NCBI RefSeq assembly: GCF_000428585.1
Contig: NZ_AUAF01000040.1
Span: 1-35,171, forward strand
Source: Zooshikella ganghwensis DSM 15267
GTDB taxonomy: Bacteria; Pseudomonadota; Gammaproteobacteria; Pseudomonadales; Zooshikellaceae
DNA: 35,171 nt
Direction: 5' to 3'
Translations under genes and position numbers: made by a program
Part shown: positions 1 to 8,639 of the stretch, one piece after another
Numbering within the stretch: the first letter of the stretch is position 1
Layout of the letters: each line of letters begins with the position of its first letter
Notes under the pieces: model-generated
Told to the model about the DNA's origin: nothing
The model's database searches: none
Seen by the model: only the letters and a program-made list of their open reading frames with translations

Positions 1-168
1 AGAGTTTTTAAGCAGTTTCCATATTTGAAACAAAGGCCTTACTGGGGAAATCATTTTTGGGCTAAAGGTTATTGTGTAGATACAGTTGGTTTGAACGCAG
101 AAATGATAAAAAATTATGTCAGATATCAAGAACAGCTTGAAAGACGACAAGAACAATTTGATTTTTAG
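1..168 (+). CDS. tnpA: IS200/IS605-family transposase TnpA, C-terminal fragment
   Basis: The open frame runs in from the left edge and ends at TAG 166-168, giving the last 55 residues of a Y1 (HUH-type) transposase that cuts and joins single-stranded DNA. The fragment contains the RPYWGNHFWAKGYCVDTVG block typical of the family and the helix NYVRYQEQ. There the Tyr with a Gln four residues later matches the catalytic Tyr/Gln pair of IS200/IS605 TnpA. The HUH half lies outside the window. No tnpB is seen downstream, so this copy looks like a tnpA-only (IS200-type) element. The family call is firm; the subgroup is not known. Confidence 0.9.
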   Translation, partial: RVFKQFPYLKQRPYWGNHFWAKGYCVDTVGLNAEMIKNYVRYQEQLERRQEQFDF

Positions 169-273
169 TAATTAGTTTTTTGTAGGGGATAGCTTGTTAG
201 CCTACTGAGAGGGTGATGTAATGCCCCCTTTCAGGGGGTTAAAAGCAAAACCACCTTCTAAGAAGGTGGATTA
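1..273 (+). mobile_element. IS200/IS605 element, right end (partial)
   Basis: Downstream of the transposase stop there is a non-coding tail with two hairpins. One is at 224-238 (CCCCCT, loop TTC, AGGGGG). The other is at 251-269 (CCACCTTC, loop TAA, GAAGGTGG). The second is placed like the subterminal hairpin that TnpA recognises at the right end of IS200/IS605 elements. From about 274 the sequence reads as the end of a histidine-kinase domain, so the element ends between 270 and 274. These elements make no target duplication or terminal inverted repeats, so the exact edge cannot be fixed from this side. Confidence 0.75.
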
Positions 274-1563
274 TTTACTGTTAGATTGCCCTTTGAGTTG
301 GTCGAACCACCATGTGATGCGGCCTATTATCACATGGTTGGCTTGGTCAAAGGATGTAATGTATTAATTGTCGATGATGATCCACTCTTTGCTGAAGTTG
401 TGGTTGATATGCTTCAGTGTTTTGGTGTTTACTCTGATTATTGTTCATCTGGGCAAGAAGCACTTGATAAAATCGCTAAAGCATATAATACAATAGATGT
501 TTTGTTAGTTGACTGGGACATGCCTGAAATGGATGGTTTGGACTTTATTCATAGACTCGTGAAAAACTACCCAGAGTCAAATAAACCTGTGGTTATGATG
601 TCAGCTCATCAGCAAATAAAACTGATTGGCAAAAAACAAAAAGGAATAGCATGTAGTTATTTGTCAAAACCATTTTCATCGTTAGCATTACTAAAAGCGC
701 TAATTCATGCCCTGCGGCGGGAGCAGCTTTTAGAATTACCTCGTGACGATAAGGAAAATTATGATGGGTTGTTTGGAAAAAGAATACTGTTGGTAGAAGA
801 TAATAACGTAAATCAACTTTTAGCATCTAAATTGCTCAGGAATGTAGGTATCGTAACAGATGTTGTAAGCAATGGTGAGAAGGCTGTTTCGAAAGTTAAA
901 CAGCAACGATACGATGCAGTGTTAATGGATGTACATATGCCGATAATGGATGGTTATCAGGCGACTGAACAGATAAGGAAACATTTTTCTGCAGAGATAT
1001 TACCTATTATTCCAATGACTGCGAATGTGACTGAAGGTGATCGAGAAAAAAGTCTAGCGATAGGGATGAATGACTATTTAACCAAACCTATTCAAAAAGA
1101 AGTGTTGTACCGATGTTTATTGAAGTGGTTGAGTGCAGTTGGACCTGACGTTAGGCCGTCGTTAACGCGACTTGATCATGAGGACAGTATGATAACAAAG
1201 TCTGCTTCAACATCATCATTGGCATTGCTCAATATTGATGATGCTATGGTGAGACTGGACGGAGACCATGCTATGTACTGCTCTATGCTTGAGTTATTCT
1301 TAGATGACTTTGCAATGGTCTCTACACGGTTGAATCATATGGTAAAGCAAGTTCAGTATAAGCAGGCACTTATGTTAGTGCATAGTATAAAAGGTGTAGC
1401 CGCGAATATTTCTGCTCAACAATTATATGTACTTGCTGAAAGCTTGGAGCATGAACTTAAGCAGGCAAGCCCCAAATTAACAACACTTAATGCTTTTCAA
1501 GCCTGTCATCAGAAGACATTGGAAGCAGTGCAGTCATACACGGCATCTGTTGCAAATGCTTAG
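274..1563 (+). pseudogene. hybrid sensor histidine kinase remnant: REC-REC-Hpt, 5' truncated by IS200/IS605
   Basis: The longest initiated frame starts at TTG 286 (425 codons), but codons just upstream (274-297) read FTVRLPFE, the usual last strand of a histidine-kinase HATPase domain. An in-frame TAA lies in the IS hairpin at 259-261. The gene is therefore the back end of a larger hybrid kinase. Numbered from TTG 286, receiver 1 spans about 24-145 (acidic D30/D31, phospho-Asp D76, S106, K128). Receiver 2 spans about 165-283 (E171/D172, D215, T245, K268). The Hpt domain is at about 315-420 with phospho-His H366 in HSIKG. All relay residues are intact, so the break is recent or the remnant is still used. 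No good ribosome site precedes TTG 286 or ATG 334. Its last 77 bases overlap the convergent DUF99 gene. Confidence 0.85.
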
Positions 1564-2143
1564 TTGTTGAGGAGTGTCCCGTTTTAACTGCGGCGCCGAT
1601 AAGTTGTGCAATTCTTAAGGCTTCGGGCATGTTGTATTGATCAGATAATCGGTGAAGGGTTGCTGCTGCAATACCTGGTGAGGTGCCTTGTACTTGAAAA
1701 TAGAAGTCACCACTTTTATGAATATTGCCAGCCTTACACATAGTCGCAAAGCGTTGATGGGTATCTGATAAGTGAGTCAAGGCTGTTTGAATAGCCCTCA
1801 TATTAGGCAGTTCGCGCATGACAGAGATACAAGGGCGAGCCAGCCACTTTGTTAAAAGGGGTAAATCGATAATATTGAGTCCTGCCATACTGATACCATC
1901 AAATAACAGAACATGGATATGAGGATAAAATGTACTGTTGATCAGTTGCTCTGCAACAGTTTCAGTAGCATCCATTCCATTTAATGTCACCTCACTCCAC
2001 AACATGCCTTCAAAGCGCGTATTTAAACAAACAATACCACTGATATTGACTTTATTATCTTGAGTACGATTGAAGGGCGTATCGTTGTAACCGATAGCTC
2101 TAATAGACTTATTATACTGCAGTAAAGTCTCAAGTGTTTTCAT
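1487..2143 (-). CDS. DUF99 family protein
   Basis: A 218-residue protein with the DUF99 hallmark FDGISMAGLNIIDL at about residues 80-93. It also has an N-terminal AIGYNDTPF segment, where the family carries an acidic residue in a similar place (GxDD/GxND), and a C-terminal segment PEALRIAQLIGAA common to the family. DUF99 is distantly related to the endonuclease V fold, is commoner in archaea, and has no established reaction. The start is ATG 2143 without a clear Shine-Dalgarno. The C-terminal 25 residues are encoded in the 77-base antisense overlap with the kinase remnant and extend beyond the usual length of about 190. Family assignment is fairly sure; function is unknown. Confidence 0.8.
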   Translation of the reverse strand: MKTLETLLQYNKSIRAIGYNDTPFNRTQDNKVNISGIVCLNTRFEGMLWSEVTLNGMDATETVAEQLINSTFYPHIHVLLFDGISMAGLNIIDLPLLTKWLARPCISVMRELPNMRAIQTALTHLSDTHQRFATMCKAGNIHKSGDFYFQVQGTSPGIAAATLHRLSDQYNMPEALRIAQLIGAAVKTGHSSTTKHLQQMPCMTALLPMSSDDRLEKH

Positions 2144-2639
2144 AGGGAGTCAGGTATTTAAAGTACTACTTCATATACTATGTCTATTGAACAACAACTT
2201 ATCACTTTGAATCTTGAATACGTGTGTACTATAGACATAATGATTAACTGATCATGGTATACCAAACGACTTTCTTAAAGATTAGCACAGGGATAACTGA
2301 ACAAAAGGATAACTATGGTTGTTCGATAAATGGCTATGGAGTTGTATTAAGTTGGCTGTACATTTTTTGTAGTATTTATTCCAGAGTTTAAGGCTCACGT
2401 TACAGAAGCCTTGTTTTAATGTTGCTGAGGTATATTAGAACGGGTAATATATTTTATTGCCGTGATGTTAGTGAAATAAAGTATATCGACTTGAGTGAAG
2501 GGAGTTGTTCTTCGAATAGTTATTCCACTCTGTGTTAAACATGCTTGTTCATTCAATATAAACGATGTGTCTTATTTGTTCTTATGAATAATCTGCGTCC
2601 CTGTAGATTATGAATAAGCCGCTTACCTATAAGGTACGG
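2144..2639. other. 496-base gene-free stretch upstream of DUF99
   Basis: Holds the promoter side of the DUF99 gene and the 3' side of the response regulator. I see a 9-bp inverted repeat TATGTCTAT (2179-2187) / ATAGACATA (2231-2239), which could be an operator. There are two small hairpins just after the regulator stop: TACCT/AGGTA (2624-2636) and ATAATCT/AGATTAT (2588-2611). Neither has a U tract on the minus strand, so termination there is uncertain. No convincing small gene. Confidence 0.4.
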
Positions 2640-3317
2640 TTAACTCTCCATGACACTGAATAGTGCTGGATTTTCAAGTTTAAATTGTTTAATTGCAATC
2701 ACTGCTTGAGTACGATTGCGTACGCCCAGTTTTTTAAAAATTGCTGTTGCATGGGCTTTTATGGTCGCTTCAGATAGATTTAGCTCGAAGGCAATCTGCT
2801 TATTTTGTTTCCCTTCAGTCAGCATTGAAAGTACTTTATATTGCTGAGGAGTGAGCGTCGTTATTTGCTCTGCCAGTTTTTCCTGCTGTGGGTCAGATAC
2901 GGGATGCTGGCTTTGATCGATTGACTCGGGAATCCAAATATTACCATTCAACACTGTCTGTAAAGCAGTACAAATGGTCTTCAACGATGATGACTTTGGA
3001 ATAAATCCTGAAGCTCCGTAGGCAATAGTTTGTTGAATGACTTGGGGCTCTTCCAAAGCTGAAACAATGACAATGGGGATGCTTGAATAGTTTCCTCTCA
3101 GAAAGAGCAGACCTGAGTAACCATGGGCGCCAGGCATGAATAAATCTAGCAGGATTAAATCGATCTGAGTTTGCTGTTCGAGTATGTGTTGTAAACTATC
3201 AATGCTTTCTGCCTCTATAAGATGTGTGTTACTGATACCAGTAGAAACGGCTTGGCGAAGTGCCGTACGAAATAAAGGGTGATCATCGGCGATAACTATT
3301 TTATAGTACTTTTGCAT
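2640..3317 (-). CDS. NarL/FixJ (LuxR) family response regulator
   Basis: A 225-residue two-domain transcription factor. The N-terminal receiver (about 5-122) has D11/D12, the phospho-acceptor D58 in LLLDLFMPG, S86 and K108. The C-terminal GerE/LuxR helix-turn-helix (about 153-213) carries the usual LTPQQYKVL, KQIAFELNLSEATIKAH and KLGVRNRTQAV segments. Phosphorylation at D58 should control DNA binding. It begins at ATG 3317 with a weak AGG upstream. No complete kinase lies next to it. The disrupted hybrid kinase 1.1 kb away on the opposite strand could have been its partner, but that is only inference from proximity. Confidence 0.92.
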   Translation of the reverse strand: MQKYYKIVIADDHPLFRTALRQAVSTGISNTHLIEAESIDSLQHILEQQTQIDLILLDLFMPGAHGYSGLLFLRGNYSSIPIVIVSALEEPQVIQQTIAYGASGFIPKSSSLKTICTALQTVLNGNIWIPESIDQSQHPVSDPQQEKLAEQITTLTPQQYKVLSMLTEGKQNKQIAFELNLSEATIKAHATAIFKKLGVRNRTQAVIAIKQFKLENPALFSVMES

Positions 3318-3451
3318 TCCAAGACCTCGTGTGGCAACTTTAAGGCCACGGTTTTCCCTTATAAAAAATCATGGTAATTATGTAATAAAAATGCGCATAA
3401 ATGTATCCTTTTTTCGAAGATTTTCGGCGTGATTGGAGGAGAATTATTAGC

Positions 3452-3485
3452 GTAACGTTACCTCTGGACTGTTACTGGATAACAG
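3452..3485 (+). promoter_or_regulatory. palindromes upstream of dinB, possible SOS-like operator
   Basis: CTGTTA/TAACAG arms (3469-3485) form an exact inverted repeat around CTGGA, next to the 10-bp palindrome GTAACGTTAC (3452-3461). The first resembles a LexA box (CTGT...ACAG) and dinB is a classic SOS gene. The half-site spacing is 9 rather than the enteric 8 bases, so standard LexA binding is doubtful. A -10-like TATACAAT follows near 3503. Confidence 0.35.
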
Positions 3486-3577
3486 CAGCCATGTAATTTA
3501 GGTATACAATAAAGTAAATCAGGAGTGGACTGGACTTAACGTGATAAACATGAGATTGGTCATTGAGGTGGTAACTC

Positions 3578-4666
3578 ATGCATGAGTCTCAAGACCGTAA
3601 AATAATTCATATTGATGCGGATTGTTTTTTTGCGGCGGTTGAGATTAGAGAGAATCCGAAATTAGTCGGGCGTCCTGTTGCTGTGGGTGGTTCACCAGAG
3701 CGAAGAGGTGTTATTGCAACATGTAATTATGAAGCACGACAATTTGGTGTTCATTCAGCAATGGCATCTGCCAAAGCGCTACAGCTCTGTCCAGGGCTAA
3801 TAATTCTGAAGCCCAGAATGTCGCTTTACCAACAGGTTTCACAACAACTGCGCATGATTTTTTTTGAATATACTGATCGCGTTGAGCCTCTATCATTGGA
3901 TGAAGCCTATTTAGATGTGTCCTTAAGTCAACTCTGTCGAGGCAGTGCTACATTAATCGCTCAGGCTATACGACAAAAGGTGTGGGAGCGTGAGCAGTTG
4001 ACGGTGTCAGCAGGTGTCGCACCTAATAAGTTTTTAGCTAAAATTGCCAGTGACTGGCAAAAGCCCGATGGTTTGTTTGTCATCTCCCCTGAGCAGATTA
4101 ATGATTTTATCTTGAAGCTGCCTGTGGCCAAACTGCCTGGTGTCGGTAAGGTGACGGCAAAAAAAATGCATCAGTTAGGCGTTGCTTCTTGTGAAGATTT
4201 ACAACAGGTAAGCACTGCCAAGTTAAAGCAGCACTTTGGCGTCTTTGGTGAGCGCCTTTATTTGTTAGCCCGGGGTATAGACCAGCGACCCGTCCAGCCA
4301 TTGCGCCGACGCAAATCGTTGAGTGTTGAGCATACATTTAGTCAGGATCTGCCCGACTTAGCTGCAGTCCAGCAGTCAATGCCTAGTTTGTATGAGGCTC
4401 TGTGTAAACGGCTAGAGCGGAGTCTTGACGAAGGCTATGAGATGAATAAGCGCTTTGTTAAGCTTAAGTTTAGCGACTTTACGCAAACGACATATGAAGA
4501 GCGTTGGCTTGCTCATGATACTTCACAGTTATCAGTGGCTGCCTTTCAGTCACTGGCAGAATACGCGTTTAAACGTGGGGAAGGCAAAGCAGTTAGGTTG
4601 ATTGGTATTGGGGTTGGGCTAAGAGATCGCAGTCAAGATTGTGGAGAGCAACTGGTACTTTTTTAA
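3578..4666 (+). CDS. dinB: DNA polymerase IV
   Basis: A 362-residue Y-family translesion polymerase, full length for the family. Visible are the metal-binding D13 in HIDADCFFAAVE, the steric-gate aromatic F18, and the second catalytic pair D108/E109 in SLDEAYLDVS. There is a helix-hairpin-helix segment LPGVGKVTAKK near 185-195, a little-finger domain, and a C-terminal QLVLF that fits a sliding-clamp binding motif. The enzyme extends mismatched or damaged primer ends at the cost of accuracy. The start ATG 3578 has GAGGTG at 3565-3570, a good ribosome site. It appears to be a single-gene unit with palindromes upstream that may be its SOS control. Confidence 0.97.
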   Translation: MHESQDRKIIHIDADCFFAAVEIRENPKLVGRPVAVGGSPERRGVIATCNYEARQFGVHSAMASAKALQLCPGLIILKPRMSLYQQVSQQLRMIFFEYTDRVEPLSLDEAYLDVSLSQLCRGSATLIAQAIRQKVWEREQLTVSAGVAPNKFLAKIASDWQKPDGLFVISPEQINDFILKLPVAKLPGVGKVTAKKMHQLGVASCEDLQQVSTAKLKQHFGVFGERLYLLARGIDQRPVQPLRRRKSLSVEHTFSQDLPDLAAVQQSMPSLYEALCKRLERSLDEGYEMNKRFVKLKFSDFTQTTYEERWLAHDTSQLSVAAFQSLAEYAFKRGEGKAVRLIGIGVGLRDRSQDCGEQLVLF

Positions 4667-4821
4667 CACGCATTTGAGGCTCATCCTTCGTGTAGAAGAA
4701 TAGTGGGGAGCCAGTGTGTCAGATTAAGTATGCCCATGGTAGAGGTATACTCAACCCGACACGCTTTGCAGGTGTAAGAACAGCCTTTGCTACTAATAAA
4801 TATTCTTTCATCGATGAACAG

Positions 4822-5199
4822 TTATAGCCTGTTCAAGTCGTTTTCGATTTCAGAAATTTTATGTGCGACAACTTTCTCCAAATGGCGAAGGTCATCAAGA
4901 ATTTTCTTTTTCAGATCCTTCATGTCCTTTTCCTGATTGGTAATTTGGTCCAGCTCCTCAACTACCTGTCGTAAGATAGGCGATATTTCAGTAACGTTTT
5001 TGTATTTATGGGTGCCGCTATCTACCAGGACTGTTTTCTTTTGCCGTGGGTATTTAAATTTTTCACTACGGGCAAAAAGCGCACCTCTTTCTTTTTTGTA
5101 GTAGATTTTTAGCGTGTCATAATCAGCTTCAGTGCGTAGCGCATATTTTTCAATTCGATCATACTGGGTTATACCCATTCCTTTTAAATGTTCGTACAT
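4822..5199 (-). CDS. DUF3461 family protein
   Basis: A 125-residue soluble protein matching the DUF3461 family from its first residues ([10 protein letters not shown], then KYALR.EADYD.LKIYYKK and [10 protein letters not shown]) to a coiled-coil-like C-terminus (about 70-125) rich in Leu, Lys and Glu. The family is restricted largely to gammaproteobacteria and has no assigned function. It starts 23 bases after the stop of the universal stress protein gene on the same strand, so the two are probably co-transcribed and may share a stress role. Confidence 0.85.
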   Translation of the reverse strand: MYEHLKGMGITQYDRIEKYALRTEADYDTLKIYYKKERGALFARSEKFKYPRQKKTVLVDSGTHKYKNVTEISPILRQVVEELDQITNQEKDMKDLKKKILDDLRHLEKVVAHKISEIENDLNRL

Positions 5200-5222
5200 G
5201 ACATCACCTTGTAAAACACTGA

Positions 5223-5654
5223 TTACTCTTTGATTACCATTACGTTAGTTTTGGCATGCTCAACAATCTTTGAGGCGACGGACCCTAAGAAAAATTGGCC
5301 AACTTTACGGCCACTATGGCTGGAAATTACAACAAGGTCGATATTTTCCTTTTCAATTTCCTTAAGAATCTGTTTGTGAGCACTGCCTTCCCCGACGCCA
5401 ATTGTGACATTAATATCCTCAGGGATATTTGCTTGGGCATAGTCCTTTAACTTCTGCTTAAGCTCCGTTAAAGCTTTGAGCATAACATCTTTAGGAAAGT
5501 AGCTTGATACCATAGGCATGTTAAAACCAGGTATCGAGCTAAAGAGGTGAAGTGTGGCATTATGGGCTTTTGCTTCAGAAATAGCTGCCGCGAGTGCTTT
5601 TTTTATCAGGGCAGTTTCATTCATATTCAGCGGGAGCAATATTTTTTTGTACAT
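5223..5654 (-). CDS. universal stress protein, UspA family
   Basis: A 143-residue single-domain Usp. I chose ATG 5654 over an upstream start at 5690 because the family begins MYKKILLPL and an AGG sits before this ATG. It shows the N-terminal strand KKILLPLN and, near the C-terminus, the nucleotide-binding loop region [21 protein letters not shown], close to the G-x2-G-x9-G-S pattern of ATP-binding Usps. It lies downstream of a TRAP transporter, as teaD does in the ectoine TRAP operon, where the Usp tunes transport. Here a terminator-like hairpin intervenes, so shared transcription is uncertain. Likely operon with DUF3461. Confidence 0.92.
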   Translation of the reverse strand: MYKKILLPLNMNETALIKKALAAAISEAKAHNATLHLFSSIPGFNMPMVSSYFPKDVMLKALTELKQKLKDYAQANIPEDINVTIGVGEGSAHKQILKEIEKENIDLVVISSHSGRKVGQFFLGSVASKIVEHAKTNVMVIKE

Positions 5655-5765
5655 TGGGCGACCTATAAAACAGCAATGTATGTAAGCCAAGTACTTAGTT
5701 GTATTATATCTGGTTTACTTCTGTATATGGCTAATCATTTTTATGGAAGTTGTCATCACAGTACT

Positions 5766-5815
5766 AAAAAAAAACCACTGAAGCAGTCTCATCCATTGAG
5801 AGAGTGCCGCAGTGG
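5766..5815 (-). terminator. rho-independent terminator after the TRAP permease
   Basis: On the minus strand CCACTG (5815-5810) pairs with CAGTGG (5780-5775), and the stem continues imperfectly inward for about 16 positions. It is followed at once by nine U residues (5774-5766). It sits about 130 bases after the permease stop and before the usp gene, so it should separate TRAP transcription from usp-DUF3461 at least in part. Confidence 0.85.
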
Positions 5816-5942
5816 CATGGGCCGTTTGCCCTAGTCCTGAAATTCATCTCGCTCTTCGAGAGTAGGTGACTTACTGTTAATAATCAATACGTAGAACAGC
5901 GGATTTAGTTTCGGATAAACGGCAGTCGTAGTTAAATTTTAT

Positions 5943-8534
5943 TTAAGTTGTTACCTTCTCAAACAGTGCTTTTCGCCTTCTTTGTAGACCAAAGAGAACT
6001 GCCAATAAGAGTATTGCAGGTATGTACATCCACTCTTTAGCGGGTCGGTTATTAGGTAACTCTATGTATAAAATTTCCCAATCAAAGTCGATATTGGCTT
6101 TAGCTGCAGGACTATCAAACTCAACATTATCGACAATCACTTTATTATCTTTGGTGATGACTTCAAGGCCTGCATGAGCAAGACGCTCAGCACCGCTTGC
6201 TTTTTCACCTAAGGGTAATAAAACTGTTTTTTCGACCACATCACCATCAAAGGTTTCACCTGACACTCGCATGCGCAGTTGGCTATTTTCAGGACGTTCT
6301 GCTGCAACAGTCGTAATTTCAGTAGCTGATGTATGCAGGAAAGGAGGATAAAACTCATCCCACCAGAAACCAGGCCTGAATAACGTAAAGGCAACAAGGA
6401 GCAGTCCTAAGGTTTCATACCAGCGTAACTTTATCAGCCAGTAACCTTGGGTTGCCGCTGCGAAAATCAACATGGCCATTAAAGCGCCGATAACGGTGAT
6501 GATCAGTTCAAGAGGGCTATCAATACCAATTAGCAACAGTTGTGTATTAAAAATAAACATGAATGGCAAAATTGCGGTACGAATATCGTAGATAAACCCT
6601 TGAATACCTGTTCGGATGGGGTCACTTTGCGCAATGGCTGCTGCAGCAAAAGCGGCTAATCCCACGGGGGGGGTGTCATCTGCAAGAATACCAAAGTAAA
6701 ACACAAACAGGTGAACAGCAATGAGTGGCACGATAAGCCCGTTTTGTGCGCCCAACGTTACTATAACGGGAGCCATCAGTGTGGATACCACAATATAGTT
6801 AGCTGTTGTCGGTAGGCCCATGCCCAGGATAAGACTGATGATCGCAGTAAAGATCAGGATCAGTAGAATGCTACCACCCGAAATAAACTCGACAAATTCC
6901 GTCATAACCAAGCCAATACCAGTAAGGGTAACAGCTCCCACGACAATACCTGCAGCAGCAGTGGCAACACCAATGCCAATCATGTTACGAGCACCATTGG
7001 CTGTACCATGGAAAAGGTCATGGATACCTTCAACCAGTGGCTTGTGTAAGTCTGCCTGTTTTCGGAATGCCGCTTTTAGGGGTTTATGAGTAGCCGCTAT
7101 GATAATCATAAAGACCGTTGCCCAAAATGCTGACAAGCCAGGTGAAAAGCGCTCAACCGTGAGGCACCAGACTAAAACCACAATGGGTAATAAGAAGTAC
7201 AAACCACTTTTTACGGTGGGGCCCACTTCAGGCATGCTGACTAAGGGAGAGTTAGGATCATCTATGGCCAGCTCTGGGTATTTAGCTGAATAAGCAACGA
7301 GTGCTATGTATCCAACACAAACAGCAGCACCTACTGCCCAAATGGCATAGTCGCCCAGCACCGTTTTGACCCAGCCGATTCCATAGTAGACCGCAGCGGT
7401 CATAATACAGAGCAGTAAGAATGAGCCAGTAAAAGAAAGTAGTGAGCGGGTAAAGGTGGTAGGCTGGCGCCGGGGTAGACCTTCCATACCAGCTTTTACC
7501 GCTTCAAGGTGCACGATATAAAACAGAGCAACATACGAAATAGCTGCAGGTAAGATGGCATGCTTAATGACTTCAATATAGGAAATACCCACATATTCGA
7601 CCATCAAGAAAGCGGCTGCCCCCATAATGGGAGGAGTAAGCTGACCATTTGTGGAAGCCGCTACTTCAATAGCACCCGCTTTATGAGCAGGAAAGCCAAC
7701 CCGCTTCATCAGTGGAATGGTAAAGGTGCCTGTTGTCACCACATTAGCAATTGATGAGCCAGAGATAATACCGCTTAGCCCAGATGAAACCACAGCTGCT
7801 TTAGCGGGACCGCCGCGTAAGTGGCCTAATAGAGAGAAGGCAACTTGAATAAAATAATTACCTGCTCCAGCCCGGTCTAAGAGTGCGCCAAAAAGCACAA
7901 ATAAAAAGACAAAGTTTGTGGCTACCCCTAAGGCAACACCAAAAACCCCTTCTGTGGTAATCCAAAAGTGTGAAAGTGCTTTATTTAAGCTTGCACCTTT
8001 ATGGGCAATCACGTCTGGCATATAAGGGCCAGCAAACACATAAACCAAAAATACGCTGGCAACCACCATCAGTGGAGGGCCCAGTGCACGGCGAGTTGCT
8101 TCAAGTAACAGTAACATGCCAATGCCCGCCATCACTAAGTCAGCGGTAATGGGAGCACCTGCGCGTGAGGCAAGCTCATCTTTGAACATGACCAGATAAA
8201 AAGCACTGGCAGTTCCCAGAATTGCAAATAACCAGTCTGTCCACGGAATGTAAAAGCGTGGAGAGCGCTTAAATGCCGGGTAGGCTGTGAAAGCTAAAAA
8301 CAGAGCAAAACATAAATGAATGGCTCTTGCTTCAGACGCATCAAAAACACCAAACCCTAAGTCATAGGGAATGGGCGATGCAATCCAGAGCTGAAATAAT
8401 GACCAACAGATTGGCACAAAAAACAGTAGTGAACCCGTCCAGTTTTTAGGGGACCGAGCACCACTGTCAGCCTCTGCGACCATTTGCTCTAGATTGGCAT
8501 CAAGCGTCTGACTGGATTCTTTCGTATTTGTCAT
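5943..8534 (-). CDS. TRAP transporter fused permease (DctQM), TAXI type, with DUF3394 tail
   Basis: An 863-residue inner-membrane protein in which the small (DctQ-like, about 40-170) and large (DctM, about 170-680) TRAP subunits are fused, as usual for TAXI-TRAP systems. DctM signatures include GSSIANVVTTGTFTIPLMKR, TPPIMGAAAFLM and GMGLPTTANYIVV. After the last transporter helix comes a soluble segment of about 150 residues of the DUF3394 type, then a final membrane anchor and basic tail. The protein drives secondary, ion-coupled uptake of a substrate delivered by the periplasmic binding protein encoded upstream. The substrate cannot be told from sequence. It follows the TAXI gene after 105 bases on the same strand, so they form an operon. 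Confidence 0.95.
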   Translation of the reverse strand: MTNTKESSQTLDANLEQMVAEADSGARSPKNWTGSLLFFVPICWSLFQLWIASPIPYDLGFGVFDASEARAIHLCFALFLAFTAYPAFKRSPRFYIPWTDWLFAILGTASAFYLVMFKDELASRAGAPITADLVMAGIGMLLLLEATRRALGPPLMVVASVFLVYVFAGPYMPDVIAHKGASLNKALSHFWITTEGVFGVALGVATNFVFLFVLFGALLDRAGAGNYFIQVAFSLLGHLRGGPAKAAVVSSGLSGIISGSSIANVVTTGTFTIPLMKRVGFPAHKAGAIEVAASTNGQLTPPIMGAAAFLMVEYVGISYIEVIKHAILPAAISYVALFYIVHLEAVKAGMEGLPRRQPTTFTRSLLSFTGSFLLLCIMTAAVYYGIGWVKTVLGDYAIWAVGAAVCVGYIALVAYSAKYPELAIDDPNSPLVSMPEVGPTVKSGLYFLLPIVVLVWCLTVERFSPGLSAFWATVFMIIIAATHKPLKAAFRKQADLHKPLVEGIHDLFHGTANGARNMIGIGVATAAAGIVVGAVTLTGIGLVMTEFVEFISGGSILLILIFTAIISLILGMGLPTTANYIVVSTLMAPVIVTLGAQNGLIVPLIAVHLFVFYFGILADDTPPVGLAAFAAAAIAQSDPIRTGIQGFIYDIRTAILPFMFIFNTQLLLIGIDSPLELIITVIGALMAMLIFAAATQGYWLIKLRWYETLGLLLVAFTLFRPGFWWDEFYPPFLHTSATEITTVAAERPENSQLRMRVSGETFDGDVVEKTVLLPLGEKASGAERLAHAGLEVITKDNKVIVDNVEFDSPAAKANIDFDWEILYIELPNNRPAKEWMYIPAILLLAVLFGLQRRRKALFEKVTT

Positions 8535-8580
8535 AATTACTAGCCTGTCATTACGAAAGCGGAAAATATGTCTGGCGCTT

Positions 8581-8620
8581 GGCCGGGGAGTGTAATAGTT
8601 ATTGTAGTATTATCCCCGGC
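8581..8620 (-). promoter_or_regulatory. intercistronic hairpin between TAXI binding protein and permease
   Basis: Eight-base exact stem GCCGGGGA (8582-8589) / TCCCCGGC (8613-8620) with a 23-base loop, GC-rich in an AT-rich context. It has no U tract on the minus strand. Such a hairpin fits 3'-end protection of the binding-protein mRNA or partial attenuation, giving more binding protein than permease. Confidence 0.6.
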
Positions 8621-8639
8621 TCGAGAAGGGCGAGCGTGA

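Noticed and set aside
593-826. Minus-strand open frame inside the kinase remnant
   Set aside because: It is the antisense of the receiver domains, has no ribosome site and no family resemblance.
5547-5834. Plus-strand frame over the usp start and the TRAP terminator
   Set aside because: It runs across the Usp coding strand and a terminator hairpin, and has a composition unlike a real protein.
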